Shown one piece after another: positions 1 to 24,251 of a stretch of 64,000 bases of DNA. Source of the stretch: Chondrosia reniformis (Eukaryota > Porifera > Demospongiae > Chondrillida > Chondrillidae). The stretch is taken from contig OX359200.1 of the NCBI GenBank assembly GCA_947172415.1, forward strand, positions 5,458,501-5,522,500, in the 5' to 3' direction. The notes beneath the pieces were generated by a model. That model saw nothing but the letters and a program-made list of their open reading frames with translations. It was not told the DNA's origin and did no database searches. The position numbers and the translations under genes were made by a program. Positions within the stretch are counted from its first letter, which is position 1. Every line of letters begins with the position of its first letter.

Positions 1-200
1 ACAGTGATGTATGTACGTGTGTCTGACATACAGTATGTACACAGTGATGTATGTACGTGTGTCTGACATATGTACACAGTGATGTATGTACGTGTGTCTG
101 ACATATGTATACAGTGATGTATGTACGTGTGTCTGACATATGTATACAGTGATGTATGTACGTGTGTCTGACATATGTACACAGTGACGAGTACAGCACC
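1..200. repeat. Minisatellite, about 35-bp unit
   Basis: About five tandem copies of a roughly 35-bp unit containing ACAGTGATGTATGTACGTGT and GTCTGACATATGTA. It lies immediately downstream (minus sense) of the last visible exon of the ubiquitin gene, so it is probably intronic. It may continue past the left edge of the window. Confidence 0.9.
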
Positions 201-239
201 TGACCTCACGGTATTGTTTCCAGTGGTAACAATCTTTAC

Positions 240-3200
240 GAGAGGAGGAATATTGGGATATTGATCTGGGAAGTACATATCAAACAAAAAGCATCCGTAA
301 CTGTATGGAGTATCACAGGGTCCAGTTATCAGAGCGCGGACAAGATCCAAATGATTTTCATCCTTACCAAAAGAAGAAGAAAATATCAAAATGGTAGCAT
401 GAATGAAAACAGAATAGAATATAAGAGGGTAAATATAGAAAAATCAATCAAAAAGAATGGAAACAGATCAATAAAAAATGTAAAGAGCAACCATCATATT
501 ACATTACTCACTTGTCTGATGTAGATGGCCGAGTCTGGATGAGTTTGAAGCAATCCTTCCAGCTTTTTAATCTCACCAAGCAGAGCTTTGACTTTCTGAG
601 GGCTAAAAATGAGTCAGCTTACGTAAGTAGAGTGACCACGTATACTATAGCTGATATAACAGCAGAAAGCAATACACATCAATGTTTAGTTGTAAAAAAC
701 ATATCACTTATGCACTGAAGTGTACATATTTGCATAATTACTTAATGGCTGAAAAAATTACCCATTTTGTATAATATCACACCCTTATAAATCTCCAGTA
801 CTTAGGGATCCATATTACCTATATAGTACATACATACTTGGATGCCATGTTCTCACTCTTGACTTTTGATGCAAAAGAATGGACATCCTAAGTTAATAAT
901 CAGATATATGTACGTAACACTAAATATTAGTTCCCCACAGATTTATATGAATTACCGAAATGCATGATAATCAAACCAAAAGTAATTATAATCATCCTCA
1001 AATATCATGAAGAGGGAAAAACACAAAAGAAGCAATTGCTGAGAATCAAATCCAGAATGGTACAACTGTATGTAAACATACGTACATGCAGTACAATTCC
1101 ATCGTAATTATATTCAGATAGTGTGGACTGGTAGTCTTGAGTGACTTGCTGGTAGTCTATTGTCATATTCCCATAGCCCACACACAGTGACTTGTCAAAT
1201 TGAACAGGAAGGTCAAAGTTCACAGCTGCCAACTAGGACAAGGAGCAGAAGAATTAAAATATGGAAGTGAGACAAATGGACTTATGAATAATGGTGCACC
1301 TGTCTACTAAAACAGATAAATTTGTGTGATGAGGCAAGGTAGTCTCTATTATATGGTCTAGATGCATGGAAGTAAGCCATAATCTTATATGAATAATCTA
1401 ACACCTTTTTCTTACATACTACATTAACTTACGTATTATGTACGTATAATGGTTTACCTGTGAGGAAATCTCTTCCAATATCATCAGTAAATTTTCTGGC
1501 AAAAGCGTATGATTTCTCAGAACAGATTTAGCTTTGACAAATGACTCCAATGAAAAGTCTGGATGTGAAACAAATGACTTAAAAAATCCAGTCTCCCCAG
1601 GTATTTGTGCATTCCATATATGGCAAAAAATAAAGCCTAAGTTCTTCAACATGACTTGAGGGTTAAAGTGATAACTCTCTTTATTTTCGACATTCAGTTG
1701 CGAAGCTTGGGGACCACAAAGAAGTTCAAAAAACTCTGACATCTAAAGGTATAGCATAAAGTCATTTACACTTAAATCAAAACACCCTTTAATTATTGGA
1801 TACAGTACACAAACTGATAAAAAGATTATAAGAAATTAACCAGTAGGACACTAATGAATTTCATAATCAACAAAGTCAACTGTTAAATGGTCGGTGAGAA
1901 CTAGTTATTTAATTAAAGCAACCACATTACAGGACAGTATTTAAGACTCTAGATAAATAATGAACTATATGGTATTAGGACAGTCAGTAGAAGAAACCTA
2001 TAGATATCACCCAATTCTAGTCAGGGTTTGTTTCAGGGAGGGCAGAGGGAGCAATTTCTCCCCCCACCCTGAAAATAACAAATGCTAAAATATGTGCTAG
2101 AATGAACATTGGTGCACTAAATATGTTTGCCCCCTTTCATTTCTATTATCATCATTTTGCCCCCCTTGCTAAATACTCTAAAAGAAACATTGCTAGTATC
2201 TCTATCTTGATCTGCAATCTGCTACCAGAGACAATGTATGGACCATCAAGTAATAACTAATTACGCTTAGAGACTTAATTTAGGGCTGCAATATCATACG
2301 TATACTAGATGGATAAGTTAAATACATTATACCTTTCAACTTACGCAGGCTGCACACTGGTCACTAAGTGGTTCTCTGCACATATCAGCAGCCAGGACAT
2401 CTTCTTCAATCATGACAGCCAAAAACTTTAATAATCTCTCTCCCTGTACATCAATCATTAGATTATATATCAGTGTCATTGTGAAACATCAACAGTACTG
2501 TATCATGTGACTAACATGAATATTGCACCCACGTGCCCATCTTCTGTCCATGTCATAGAACTTCTGTTTCTGAGCTTTCTGGGCTTGAGACAAAGGAGTC
2601 CATTCACGGTCTATAAATAGATATGAAACATTTAATAAATCTGAAAGCTAAATCATGCATATCTTTAGTGTTGTATGGCATGAGGTGTGCTTTAGTACTG
2701 GTAGATACAACTACTTAGAAATCTAGATACCTTACAACACTACTGTTTTATCTTTACAATTACCATTACATATACGTACAAGTACGTATTAGAACTTTTT
2801 AAGGATTTTTAGCTTCTTCCTAAACAGATTTTTTCACTATCTAAGGTGGTTACTTAAAATTACTTGTTTGTAAATATTTATGGATTCCTGCACAATAAGA
2901 TCTGAAACTACATGTCTTACTTTGTTCACACACCATTACACCTATGTACGTACGTACCAGTTCTCCTTAACTTTTCAAATCTTCCAACATCTTTCAATCG
3001 AGTAAGACTTTCACTCAATAAATAGGACAGCATGTCCAGTACACAACGCAGAAATTTCTAAGTGGAAAATTTACAAGAAAATTATTAATATCAAAGTACT
3101 GTTGTTACCATGGTTACCTGGAGTTTTGGTGTCCCAGAGAGTTGTAAAATGGATGCACGGCAATCTCCTCTTTTCCAAAGTTCAGTAAGAATACTTTCAA

Positions 3201-6200
3201 TTTCAGTTCTACATACGTAACATGATGTGTGATCAAGTAAAACTGTCACAATACTATAAACAAATTACTACACATACACACATGCTCAAAGTTTCCACTG
3301 ACAAAAAGGTACATATGCATATACATGTTGATGGCCCGTCCTTGATGACTAAAACAATTGTTTATCTTTTTCCCACTCTCAAATGATGGAAGGCAAATGT
3401 TGCCATGGTGAGGCCTTCCTGTATTGCTTGCATACTCACGTAAGGACCCACTTTGGCTGTGCTATAGACCACACACATATAACAGCAAAGCTAACCGGGC
3501 GCCATATTTTTCAAAATCTTCTTTATCAACATCCACACCCTCTACAGTGTCAACGGCTACGTAGGACTCCAGTAGAGCCGGACCAAGGTGCTCCTTCACC
3601 ACTGGACTGCCTAGCACAATAGCAGAGAGGCCGCCAACAGAACTGAAGGAGAAATGATAGAATGCGAGGGAAGTACACATGACAAACACACTGTTTAAAA
3701 GATACCTGCATTGAGCATTTTATAGAATATAGTACATATACATATACCACAAAGTACATAATAAATAGCATCCAATACATAAACACAGTATGTATACATA
3801 CATATACATATATGTAGGTATGTAGCCCATTGCACAGTGCTTAAAATAAGAACTAGGGCTTGCTTGGACATTTGCCCAACAAATCAATTTTTGTCTTTTG
3901 CATTTTTGGCCAGACATCATCCTATCATCTTAAGAAATTGGATTTAAAACAAATATCAGATTAGAATCATTTTTGCATAGGAAATATATACGCATATACA
4001 CATCAGCTACCACAGTTTTTAAGATAGTAAATAGTAAATACTCATGTTAACATGCAAAACATACAAACACAGGTAAGTACCTTCCCCAATCAATGGACCT
4101 CTTTCCCCTGTATTGTAAAGGAAATAATTATATGAAACACATTAATAAAGAAAAGGTAAACTACGTATGACAACATACGGACCTGTTGGATCTTTGGTCT
4201 GTTCTGATGAATCCATTCAGGATTGAAATGACCTTGGCTTGAGTAACAACATCTTGTAGCAAACTTGGATGTTGCAACAACACAACACAGCAGTCAACAA
4301 GGGGAGTCAGCTACGAGTGGAACAGAGAGCATGGGAAAAGTAGAAAATATACACTTCCTTCAGAGGAACATTATTACCGGTAGAGTCTGATCATTCATAC
4401 GTATACTGTATACAGTTATAGGACACTAAGCCAGTCAGTGTAAGGGGCTATGATGTGATAGAAATAATCACTGGAAGATATTACACCTGACCAACCAAGT
4501 GACCAAAGTCTGATCTTGGTTGGGAGATTAAAGTCCTATTAAATGGTAGCCAGTGATCAACAGTTAAAACTCACAGTTTCTCTCACACACGTACGTACCT
4601 GCATGTGAGCAAAGAACTGAGGTTCAAAGGTAGCCACCAAATTAAACCATTTGGCCATGTCTTTGATAGTATACAGAGGCACAGTAGAAAATATTTCACC
4701 CAATTCTGATGATACATCTGTTAAGGCATCTAAATTCTATTGATGGATTAAAAGAGATTGAATTTCATACATATATATATACGTATCTATATACACACAT
4801 ACATATGATTAAATATGCATATTATACATAACACAATTTTAGGCACTAAAACATTCAAGAGATGCATAGTCTGACGTAGCCCGACCACCGTCCTGCTTCC
4901 ATTTTCCTATGACATCGAGTTATCTACCAGACCACTGTCCTGACCATGACATCATACGTAGGAAAATGGAAGCAGGACAGTGGTGTGGCTACGTCAGACT
5001 AAGAGATGCATGATGATCAATTATACTACTAATTATCTAATATTACAGACTGGATCGGTGACCTATGTACTACAGTAAAACCTCTAATGAAGGACCTCCA
5101 AACAACAGCCAGCCTCTCTACAGTGGACAAACTACTTGCCCTGAATTGACTTCAAAAATAGGACAAAAAATATAGACATAACCTCTAAGAAGGGGAACCT
5201 CTCTAAAAGGGACTAATTCATACTCACCAATGTGTCCTTTCTTCAAGGGTTTTACTGTATATACACGTACATATGTATGCATTTTCAGCTTGTTTGAAAT
5301 ACATGACTTATACCAGGTACATGGAAAGTACGTCGTGGAGGATTTAAAAAATCAAATAATTAAAGACTTGACATGGTCTGTTGCGGGGAGATAACTATCA
5401 CTAATTCTGAACAACATTTACAGCAATTTTACTAAGAATTTTGCTGACCTCTTTGTACTTTTCCATGAGCATCATCAGCCAAACGCAAAAGGTGACATAG
5501 AATTGGGTACACAACACAGCAAAACTGGGATCCAAGAAGTGGGCAACACAGGCAGCAATCACAACCTAAAAATGGCAGACAACTGTGAGTGCATAAGAGT
5601 TGAAGTGTTTTACGGAAAAGATAACAAAACTGTAGACACACGAACCGCATGAAATCGTTTCTCAATTTCCTTCATCGAAGGAGGGAATGACGACCTAATG
5701 AGGAAGGAAGCATTCACTACTGTATATCGGGAATTGAATGTGTGTGTGTGTAAAGAATGCAAGATTGTGAGTTTTGATTGTATGTGCAATCTTTTGACAC
5801 ATACTGATTTGACACCTCAGTAATTCCGTATACACGTCCTGCACACCTAAGCTTTATCTTAACCACAATGTTTACTTATATCCGTAATTTTGACAAATAG
5901 CAATCTTTTACTCTCGCATTCAATTCCCAATATACGGTATATTAGTCCAAAGAGAGGCCGGGCGGGCTCAATTTGGACAAATACTGCATACACCTTGTTA
6001 AGAAATCCTAAATCAGTCCTAGCAATGAATCTCTTAATTCAGGAGTGCAGACATCTCTGCAAGGGACCTGTTGCACCTGGTAAGCTATTTGTGGTTGCCA
6101 GGGGCGACCCTTATCTAGGAGGATACACATCAAATGCACACTTCCAAAAGCTGATTTCAATATTACCAACCTGATCCAATTACAAACCAGGGTTGATCAT

Positions 6201-9200
6201 TAGTACATATAACAAGAAGCACTACACAAAGGGAATACCTTAAAAGATGGAAAGCATGGTCAATTGCTGGAATGAGTCCGACGTGCAACAGTCGCTGGGT
6301 CAGATGAAAGCACTCAGTCATAAAGTTAAAGTCACCTAGACGGAGAAGTCATTCTTTTTCAGTTAACTTAATAGCAATTGCATAATCTGATTACTAACTC
6401 ATTTTTGGTAAACATTTCTCAGCTGTTGAGTCTTCAGCTGTATCTGTTGGAAGTGATCAAAGAATTAAGATAATGGAAGCACAAACACGATTACAAGTAA
6501 ATAGGAATGCTCTAGCACACCTAAACATCCTCTAGCAAGGCACTTCTCCTCCTTAAAGATCAATCTACAGCTGGGAGATCCAGTATATTCCGGTAATATC
6601 TTTTCAAGGTTTGATGTAGGAGTAATTGTATACAGGCTTTGCATCATCTTCAGCATAATGTAGCAGACATTAACAACAAAACCTATGCAGACGAACAAAT
6701 AGGAAGTTCAAACAGAGAGAGTGACGGTGAGTCATTGTACTCTTATCTAGATTCCAGATTTCCCTTGAAGAACTGAAGCAATGTCCAATCAAAAAGTATA
6801 CACACATGTGTACATATCATATATCAGGAATTGAATACGAGTGTCTAAAGATTACAAGCTTTGCACTCATTCACAATCTGTTGACGTGCATTGATTTGAC
6901 ACCTCAGTAATTCAATAATACTATGTAGTCCATACACCCTTAAGCTATATCTAGCATTCTATTAACCACAATGTTTTACTTGTACCTGTAATTTGGATAA
7001 CTCTTAATTTAATACCTTCACATTCAATTTCTGATATATGGTAATATCTGATAAAGTCTAAATCCCTTCTGAGAATGAATATGATGAATCACTGTACTAG
7101 ACCTTAAGTACCATCTGTAGTACAGGACTACTGTACTAGTAAACCTTAAGTACCAACTGTAGTATAGGACTACTGTACTAGTAAACCTTAAGTACCATCT
7201 GTAGTATAGGACTACTGTACTAGTAAACCTTAAGTACCATCTGTAGTACAGAACTACTGTACTAGTAAACCTTAAATACCATCTGTAGTATAGGACTACT
7301 GTACTAGTAAACCTTAAGTACCATCTGTAGTATAGGACTACTGTACTAGTAAACCTTACCATCTGTGGATGTGACCTTAGAAATGGCTTCAGACTCGTAA
7401 CGAGGGCCAGTTCTTTTTTCATTGAGAATTATAACAGCTGCAAACCATCCTAGAACACTGAAAAGAAAAGAAAAGAGAAATCATCATTTTCATTCATCAC
7501 TTGCCATATAATTATAAATGTATTACTGTATGCAAGTTGCACTTTCAAAGAAAGTAAATTTAGAGTTTAATGACTGGAATATATGGGACTATTGAATACC
7601 CATGCACTCTTGGTCAATTGACATGCAGTGATTAACATGCTGTGATTGATATGCAGTGATTGATTACTACAAAGGCTCACAATAACAACTATTGTCACTA
7701 GTGTGCAGTCAGCATCAACGTAACCCTACTTGTTTTTCCCCAAATCTTTAACTTTGGTTAATTTTCTTACAAGTTGAAAGGCAAATTCCTGGCACTTGTT
7801 AATGCCCTGTCTGACTGGGAGCTACAGAAACATACGTAGATTAACCAATCAAACAAACGCAACAGCTTCATACACACAGTCAAAAATGCTACAATTACGA
7901 AACAGGAACACCTACGTACATTGCAAGAATTCAGCCCTGAAACAGTCAGTTGTGGAAATCCTTTCATTGTCAGATAAATTGAGTACTTCTCTCCGGCAAC
8001 TACATCTTGGCTGAACTTTGCAATAACGGGAGTGACAGCAAGCACTTGTCCCAAAAAGGATTTAGCTTCAAAATAAGTAGCCTACAGGAGTAAGTTAATT
8101 ACATTGAAACCTTCAAAACACCTTAAGCAATAAAACTACATTGTGCACCATTTGGCTGTTTTTTGGTCTTTAAAATTGTATCCACAAATACTATTAAATA
8201 ATAAGTATTCATACAAATGTATTTACAATACATCTAGAAGAAGACAAAGATTCCCAGGCTCACTGATAAAGGATGGAATTCCCAAAAACAGCTGTCTGGC
8301 CCAGTGGAGAAGAAGAGAAGGAGAAAAAGTCTTGTATCCTCATTAAAAGCTCCCACTAAGCTACATATAGGCCTTTTACTCTAAAATAGATGTAGCATGC
8401 TGTAAAGTAGTGTTAGATTATTTGTGGCCATTCATTCATGACTTGACTTTACAGTATAACAGATCAGCATAGATAAAGGTGTGGTGATTGCAGTCAAAAT
8501 CAATTAACAATATACATAGACTGTTAACCCTTAAAGATCCATGTGTATATACTTTTCAACTTTCTACTATTTTCACAAATACCTAGAAAACCTATTCTAA
8601 TGTAGAGTAGGTTGATAACCACAATAGTGATATTAATCAATGCAACACATTAGTCATGTACTCACATTAGAAGCCAACGATTCCTCCACTTCTCTTGCAA
8701 GAACATTACAGAGGATATTTACAGCTTCAGACTGTAGAAAGTATTGAAATACAGTATCACAATACAAGTATAAAATGCTTGCAAGGAGAACACCTTTTCC
8801 AGTAGAGGAGAGAGTTTTGACAAACACTTTGAAGCTTCAAAATAAATGTCATCAATTCTATAAAGGCAAAAACATGCTAATTGAACAATGTGCTGTTGCA
8901 ATAATGTGTTTAATTACACAATACACTATATATATTGTTGACTATAAAATACTTACCTTTTAAAATGCATTATTTGTCTTGTACCATTTCTCACCTAAAG
9001 CATTACAGAAACTCCTTTAAAATGTGAATATATGCACAACAACCATATAATCTCAAGGTTTCGTACAATGGATGACACAGCTCTATGCCCAAACTTGTTT
9101 TCTGCAGCGCGACACAACAACTCTGAAAGCATTTCTGGTGGCATGGCCGTTCCTTTGCCATTTTGACCATCAACTAAATCTAGAAATGCTTCATAAATTG

Positions 9201-10567
9201 CCTAAATAAAGATTCCAGCCATAACATCATGTGATGCACTCTTGTGCATAGTCAGATAAACTTACAACTGAGCCATCTTGCCCCAAAACCATACTCCAGA
9301 AATCATCTTCCGGAATATTTTCTCCTGAAGCAATTTTCAAAAGAAAAACAGCTAACTATTATACGTACAGTAATTACTGTCTCAGTAAAATGCACCAGGT
9401 CACATATTACATGAATAATCTAACACACCATTATTCAATATAGTAAATACATCTACTTTAGAGTAAAAAGTTTATAACTGAACCGTTGGATGAGATTACA
9501 AGAGACTTCTTCTTCTCCATGAAAACATTTTAATGGCTTTATAAAAACTTACCTTGAATTAGCTGTTCTAAAGTGACACCAATTACAGCTTCCCGCATCC
9601 CACAACAGATATTAGACCAACACTCTGGGTCCCACTCGGCCTTTGACCGTTGCTTTGATTTGACATAGCACTCGACCAGGAAGTTTAAAATGTTCTAAAA
9701 TAAGTTAAATAGCAAATGTTTGATCCAAATCAACTCTAAATCTAATTATAAGGTATTACCTTAATTTTTCCTAGTCTTTGAAACAGCAAAAACTGAAATT
9801 TCTACAAATATGAAATATAATAATGTTCAAACTGTACATCTTACATTATTGTTACGTATGTGATATGCAGAAGTCCCAGATTATGTATTGCAACATATAG
9901 ATTATATTAGCTTAAGTAAGTTTATGATTGCAACAAGTGAATAGATTGAAATACACATGGCCCAGTGGAGAAAACTGTTGTATTCTCATTCAAAGCTCTC
10001 ACTAGGTTTAGCTTCCTATACAGGCTGGTTTTACTCTAAAGTAGATGTAGCCATGGATTCACAAAAGATCAAGAAAAGACAAAGATTTATAGTTATAGGG
10101 TCACTGATTAAGGGTGGAATTCCCAGAAACGGCTGTCTGTCCCAGTGGAGCAGAAGAAAGAAAAGAAAAGACTCCAGGACCTGTATCTTCACCCAAAGCT
10201 CTCTTCAGGTTTAGTTCCCTATAGGCTTTTTTAGAGTAGGCATAACATGTAGGAAAATGGTGTATTAGAGTTTCATGTAGCATGTTGAGAAATGGTGTGT
10301 TGGAATATTCCTACCTTTTGGTCAGTTGTTGGATTCAGTGGGAGGTCACTCTTTGGTATCACGATCTTTGAATGACTCTTTCTAGAAGAGCTACCTTGTG
10401 GGTTGCCTTCATACAGTACCTACAAATGAATACAAGCATGGGTCTTGTGCAGTGAAAGGATGCTTGCAGTGCTGCATCATGTAGCAAGTAATGGAATATT
10501 AATGAGCTCACTATTTCACAACCAAGTAAATGGGAAAGTCCCGTAGCAGCTGTCCATTCCCGTGTTC
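240..10567 (-). CDS. UFD2/UBE4-type ubiquitin chain-elongation factor with a BIRC6-like E2 domain in place of the U-box (partial)
   Basis: Probable E4-type ubiquitin ligase fused to an E2. UFD2-core exons read on minus include 5449-5565, 4599-4736, 4193-4310 (HPSLLQDVVTQAKVISILNG), 3477-3642 (LGPALLESYVAVDTVEGVDV), 3118-3208, 2958-3057 (FLRCVLDMLSYLLSESLTRL), 2529-2610 (DREWTPLSQAQKAQ), 2345-2443 and 1458-1742 (MSEFFELLCGPQ). These follow UBE4A/UBE4B order closely. Upstream exons include 9553-9694, 9266-9324, 9067-9201, 8666-8731, 7920-8081, 7771-7806 and 6239-6335. Downstream, phase-0 exons 1086-1232, 512-595 and 240-362 run in frame into an E2 fold (LVRALITGPCDTPYSYGCF, then DMYFPDQYPNIPP) most like BIRC6/UBE2O-type E2s. 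The catalytic cysteine and the C-terminus lie beyond position 1. No U-box is seen. The first coding exon and several small exons (near 6.4 and 8.8 kb) are unresolved; a candidate 29-nt exon at 10994-11022 does not join in frame. Confidence 0.83.
4868..5001. mobile_element. Foldback MITE, MULE-like, in an intron
   Basis: Two long inverted arms, about 45 bp each, begin AGTCTGACGTAGCC and end GGCTACGTCAGACT. They flank a short loop and carry GTCCTGCTTCCATTTTCCTA in inverted orientation. The element is flanked by the direct repeat AGAGATGCAT on both sides. A 9-10 bp target duplication is typical of Mutator-type elements. A relative lies at 54593-54708. Confidence 0.8.
5073..5257. mobile_element. 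185-bp MITE with pogo/Tc1-like ends
   Basis: Inverted termini CAGTAAAACCTCTAATGAAG (left) and CTTCAAGGGTTTTACTG (right), flanked by TA on both sides as expected of Tc1/mariner/pogo elements. It has no coding capacity and sits in an intron of the ubiquitin gene. Confidence 0.75.
5718..5941. mobile_element. MITE family B, copy 1 (about 220 bp)
   Basis: The termini are inverted: TACTGTATATCGGGAATTG at the left and CAATTCCCAATATACGGTAT at the right. The interior shares TTTGACACCTCAGTAATT and TTAACCACAATGTTTACTT with copies at 6815-7043, 18736-18893 and 44005-44148. It is noncoding; short ORFs across it are accidental. Confidence 0.75.
6815..7043. mobile_element. MITE family B, copy 2
   Basis: Same family as the element at 5718-5941. 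It has GGAATTGAAT near its left end, CATTCAATTTCTGATATATG at its right end, and the shared interior TTTGACACCTCAGTAATTC. It is more diverged than copy 1. Confidence 0.7.
7101..7355. repeat. Minisatellite, 42-bp unit, about 6 copies
   Basis: Tandem repeats of a 42-bp unit containing ACCTTAAGTACCATCTGTAG and ACTACTGTACTAGT. The unit is a multiple of three, which creates a spurious minus-strand open frame (repeated FTSTVVLYYRWYL). The array abuts the donor side of the ubiquitin-gene exon at about 7360-7449. Confidence 0.92.
8220..8405 (+). mobile_element. SINE-like family A copy (diverged)
   Basis: Shares AAGACAAAGATTCCCAGG, GGATGGAATTCCCA, CAGCTGTCTGGCCCAGTGGA and a terminal TAGGCCTTTTACTC segment with copies at 9950-10300, 16195-16430, 25130-25290, 27870-28100, 48500-48735 and elsewhere. 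Orientation is given relative to the copy at 16195. Confidence 0.7.
9950..10300 (+). mobile_element. SINE-like family A, two overlapping or nested copies
   Basis: A truncated copy (CCCAGTGGAG near 9960) is followed by a fuller copy from about 10047 with GGATTCACAAAAGATCAAG, GTGGAATTCCCAGAAACG and CAGGTTTAGTTCCCTATAGG. It lies in the ubiquitin-gene intron between the exons at 9760-9801 and 10315-10419. Confidence 0.72.
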
Positions 10568-11022
10568 CTACAGGCTAAATAAACACACTAAAGTAACAAT
10601 ACAACCTAGAAACTAGGGAGAGGGAAATCAGGAGGCCAAGTGTTTGGCAACTTTAAGGTACGGACTCGATGATGGAAAGGTAATTGCACTAAACAGTGCA
10701 AAGGCATGATCTGATGGAAATGTAATCCAAGACTTCGTTCACTTGGTTAGTAAGGTGTAATATCTCCCAGTGATTACATTTCCATCATACTTGATGATAT
10801 TCATAACACAAAGAACAATGATTACTGAAAATATTGTAAGACCTAATTAATTATTAATTGTAGGTGGCCCAATACTCATAATTGATACTAATATTTAATT
10901 ACAAATTGTATTTGCAGTCAAGGAAACTCAATTCACAACAGACTCTATTTATCTTATAGATAGCATAGTTCACTGAATAAATGTTTACTTACAAATGTCA
11001 CAGCTTGAAAGCCTGAAGTTGC

Positions 11023-11727
11023 TAAATAGTAAAAATTAAAATAAAGTGTAAAGGGTTTGTAAAACAAGTTAGCTACCACCAGCTAAATCATCTGAAACTA
11101 TTATTTTAAGATAGCTAATTATAAACGAGCAAAACATGGAAAAATGAATAAGCAAAATGGCCGCTTTGAAACGGAACATAATTATTATAAGTTCTTTTAA
11201 TGGATAAAGCTATGTGGCTGCCATTTCTATCTTATAAGTGCAATGTATCAACTTCATAGTCACTAGTGGCCAGCTCCTTAAAGACAGAAGTTATATCTCT
11301 CGATAATGGCGAGCTCACTGGAGATAAATAGTTACATGTATATGTTATATTGCTCATCCTAAAAATTATAAATTACATCATAAATTATCTTGCTAACACG
11401 AAACCTTTCATAGGTCACTACAAGTCCTTTGAGATACAGATTCATGGTAGTGCATTACATATACGAACGCGTACATTAAAGTTCCATATTATTAGAAATG
11501 GTTATCTAATTACTTAGCACATACGACTCACGATCAAAAGATAGATCGTTCATCAATTCGCAAGTCTCCTTCTATCATATTGGGAAAAACCCGAGTCACC
11601 TGAGTTCGTGGGCGTGTTTCAGCCTTGGAAAAATGGCGGCATAGTCGGTATATATATGCATTCATAAAATATGAGAATAGTGATATACGTACACATTAAG
11701 GAAATGGTAAGCTGGGAATGTTTACAA
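11023..11727. other. Intergenic region between the two minus-strand genes
   Basis: About 700 bp between the m-AAA protease stop codon and the first plausible exons of the ubiquitin gene. It presumably holds the protease 3' UTR and the ubiquitin-gene promoter. I see no gene, no strong repeat and no clear TATA box. Confidence 0.5.
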
Positions 11728-23622
<11,895 letters not shown>

Positions 23623-24251
23623 TTTTATTCTATGACGCAATGATATTATAGGAGTTACGTGACCAACACGTGATCCGAAAGCCGGAAGAGAATGTATTAC
23701 TAATTAAATGGCTATATCTCATTCCAATTGGGTGGTTAAATACCTATTGAACATTTGCTATGCATTGTGCATGGTTCACCCATAGATTGCATTCAGCGCA
23801 CTACTCAATCGACCATGCAATTTGCTACAAAACTTGATAGGTTTTGAATTTGTTAAAAATGAATTACCAATTACCAATTACCAATGGAAAGTATACATGT
23901 ATATAGTTAGAGAAGTTACTCTACGAAAATGAAGTCAAAAAGGTGTAATTACGTAGCCTCAGTAGCTGTTTATGGGTGTCAACTCAGGTTTACTGATAGA
24001 ATGCTAATTAGCTACTATGGCACTGAGCACATATTATGCATGTGTATAGCTCAGTGTCATATTAGTTATGTTAGCCTTAATCTATTCAATTTGCATGCAA
24101 AAACTTATATCTCTCGCTTAGTATAACACAATTTGCCCACGGTCATGTAATATAACCCTCATTTCCGCTCCCACGGGGTCTGATTAACCCACCTATAAAA
24201 TGAAATGTCACACCGAGACTTTAATTAGATCGCGGTTTTCCAAAGAGACCG
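23623..24251. promoter_or_regulatory. Head-to-head promoter region of the protease and the first Ig gene
   Basis: The protease start codon (minus, 23622) and the Ig gene start codon (plus, 24252) face away from each other across 629 bp. Close to the protease start lie CACGTG (23667-23672) and an ETS-type CCGGAAG (23682-23688). ETS/GABP-type sites are common in promoters of nuclear genes for mitochondrial proteins. Shared regulation is inference; the Ig gene may have its own promoter near 24.2 kb. Confidence 0.45.

Noticed and set aside
1458-1742. Calling this exon's leading ATG the start of a separate small gene
   Set aside because: The ATG is directly preceded by an acceptor and the upstream exon joins in frame to continue the UFD2 core.
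7024-7422. 132-codon minus-strand frame with FTSTVVLYYRWYL repeats
   Set aside because: Product of a 42-bp minisatellite; the real exon of the ubiquitin gene nearby is in a different frame.
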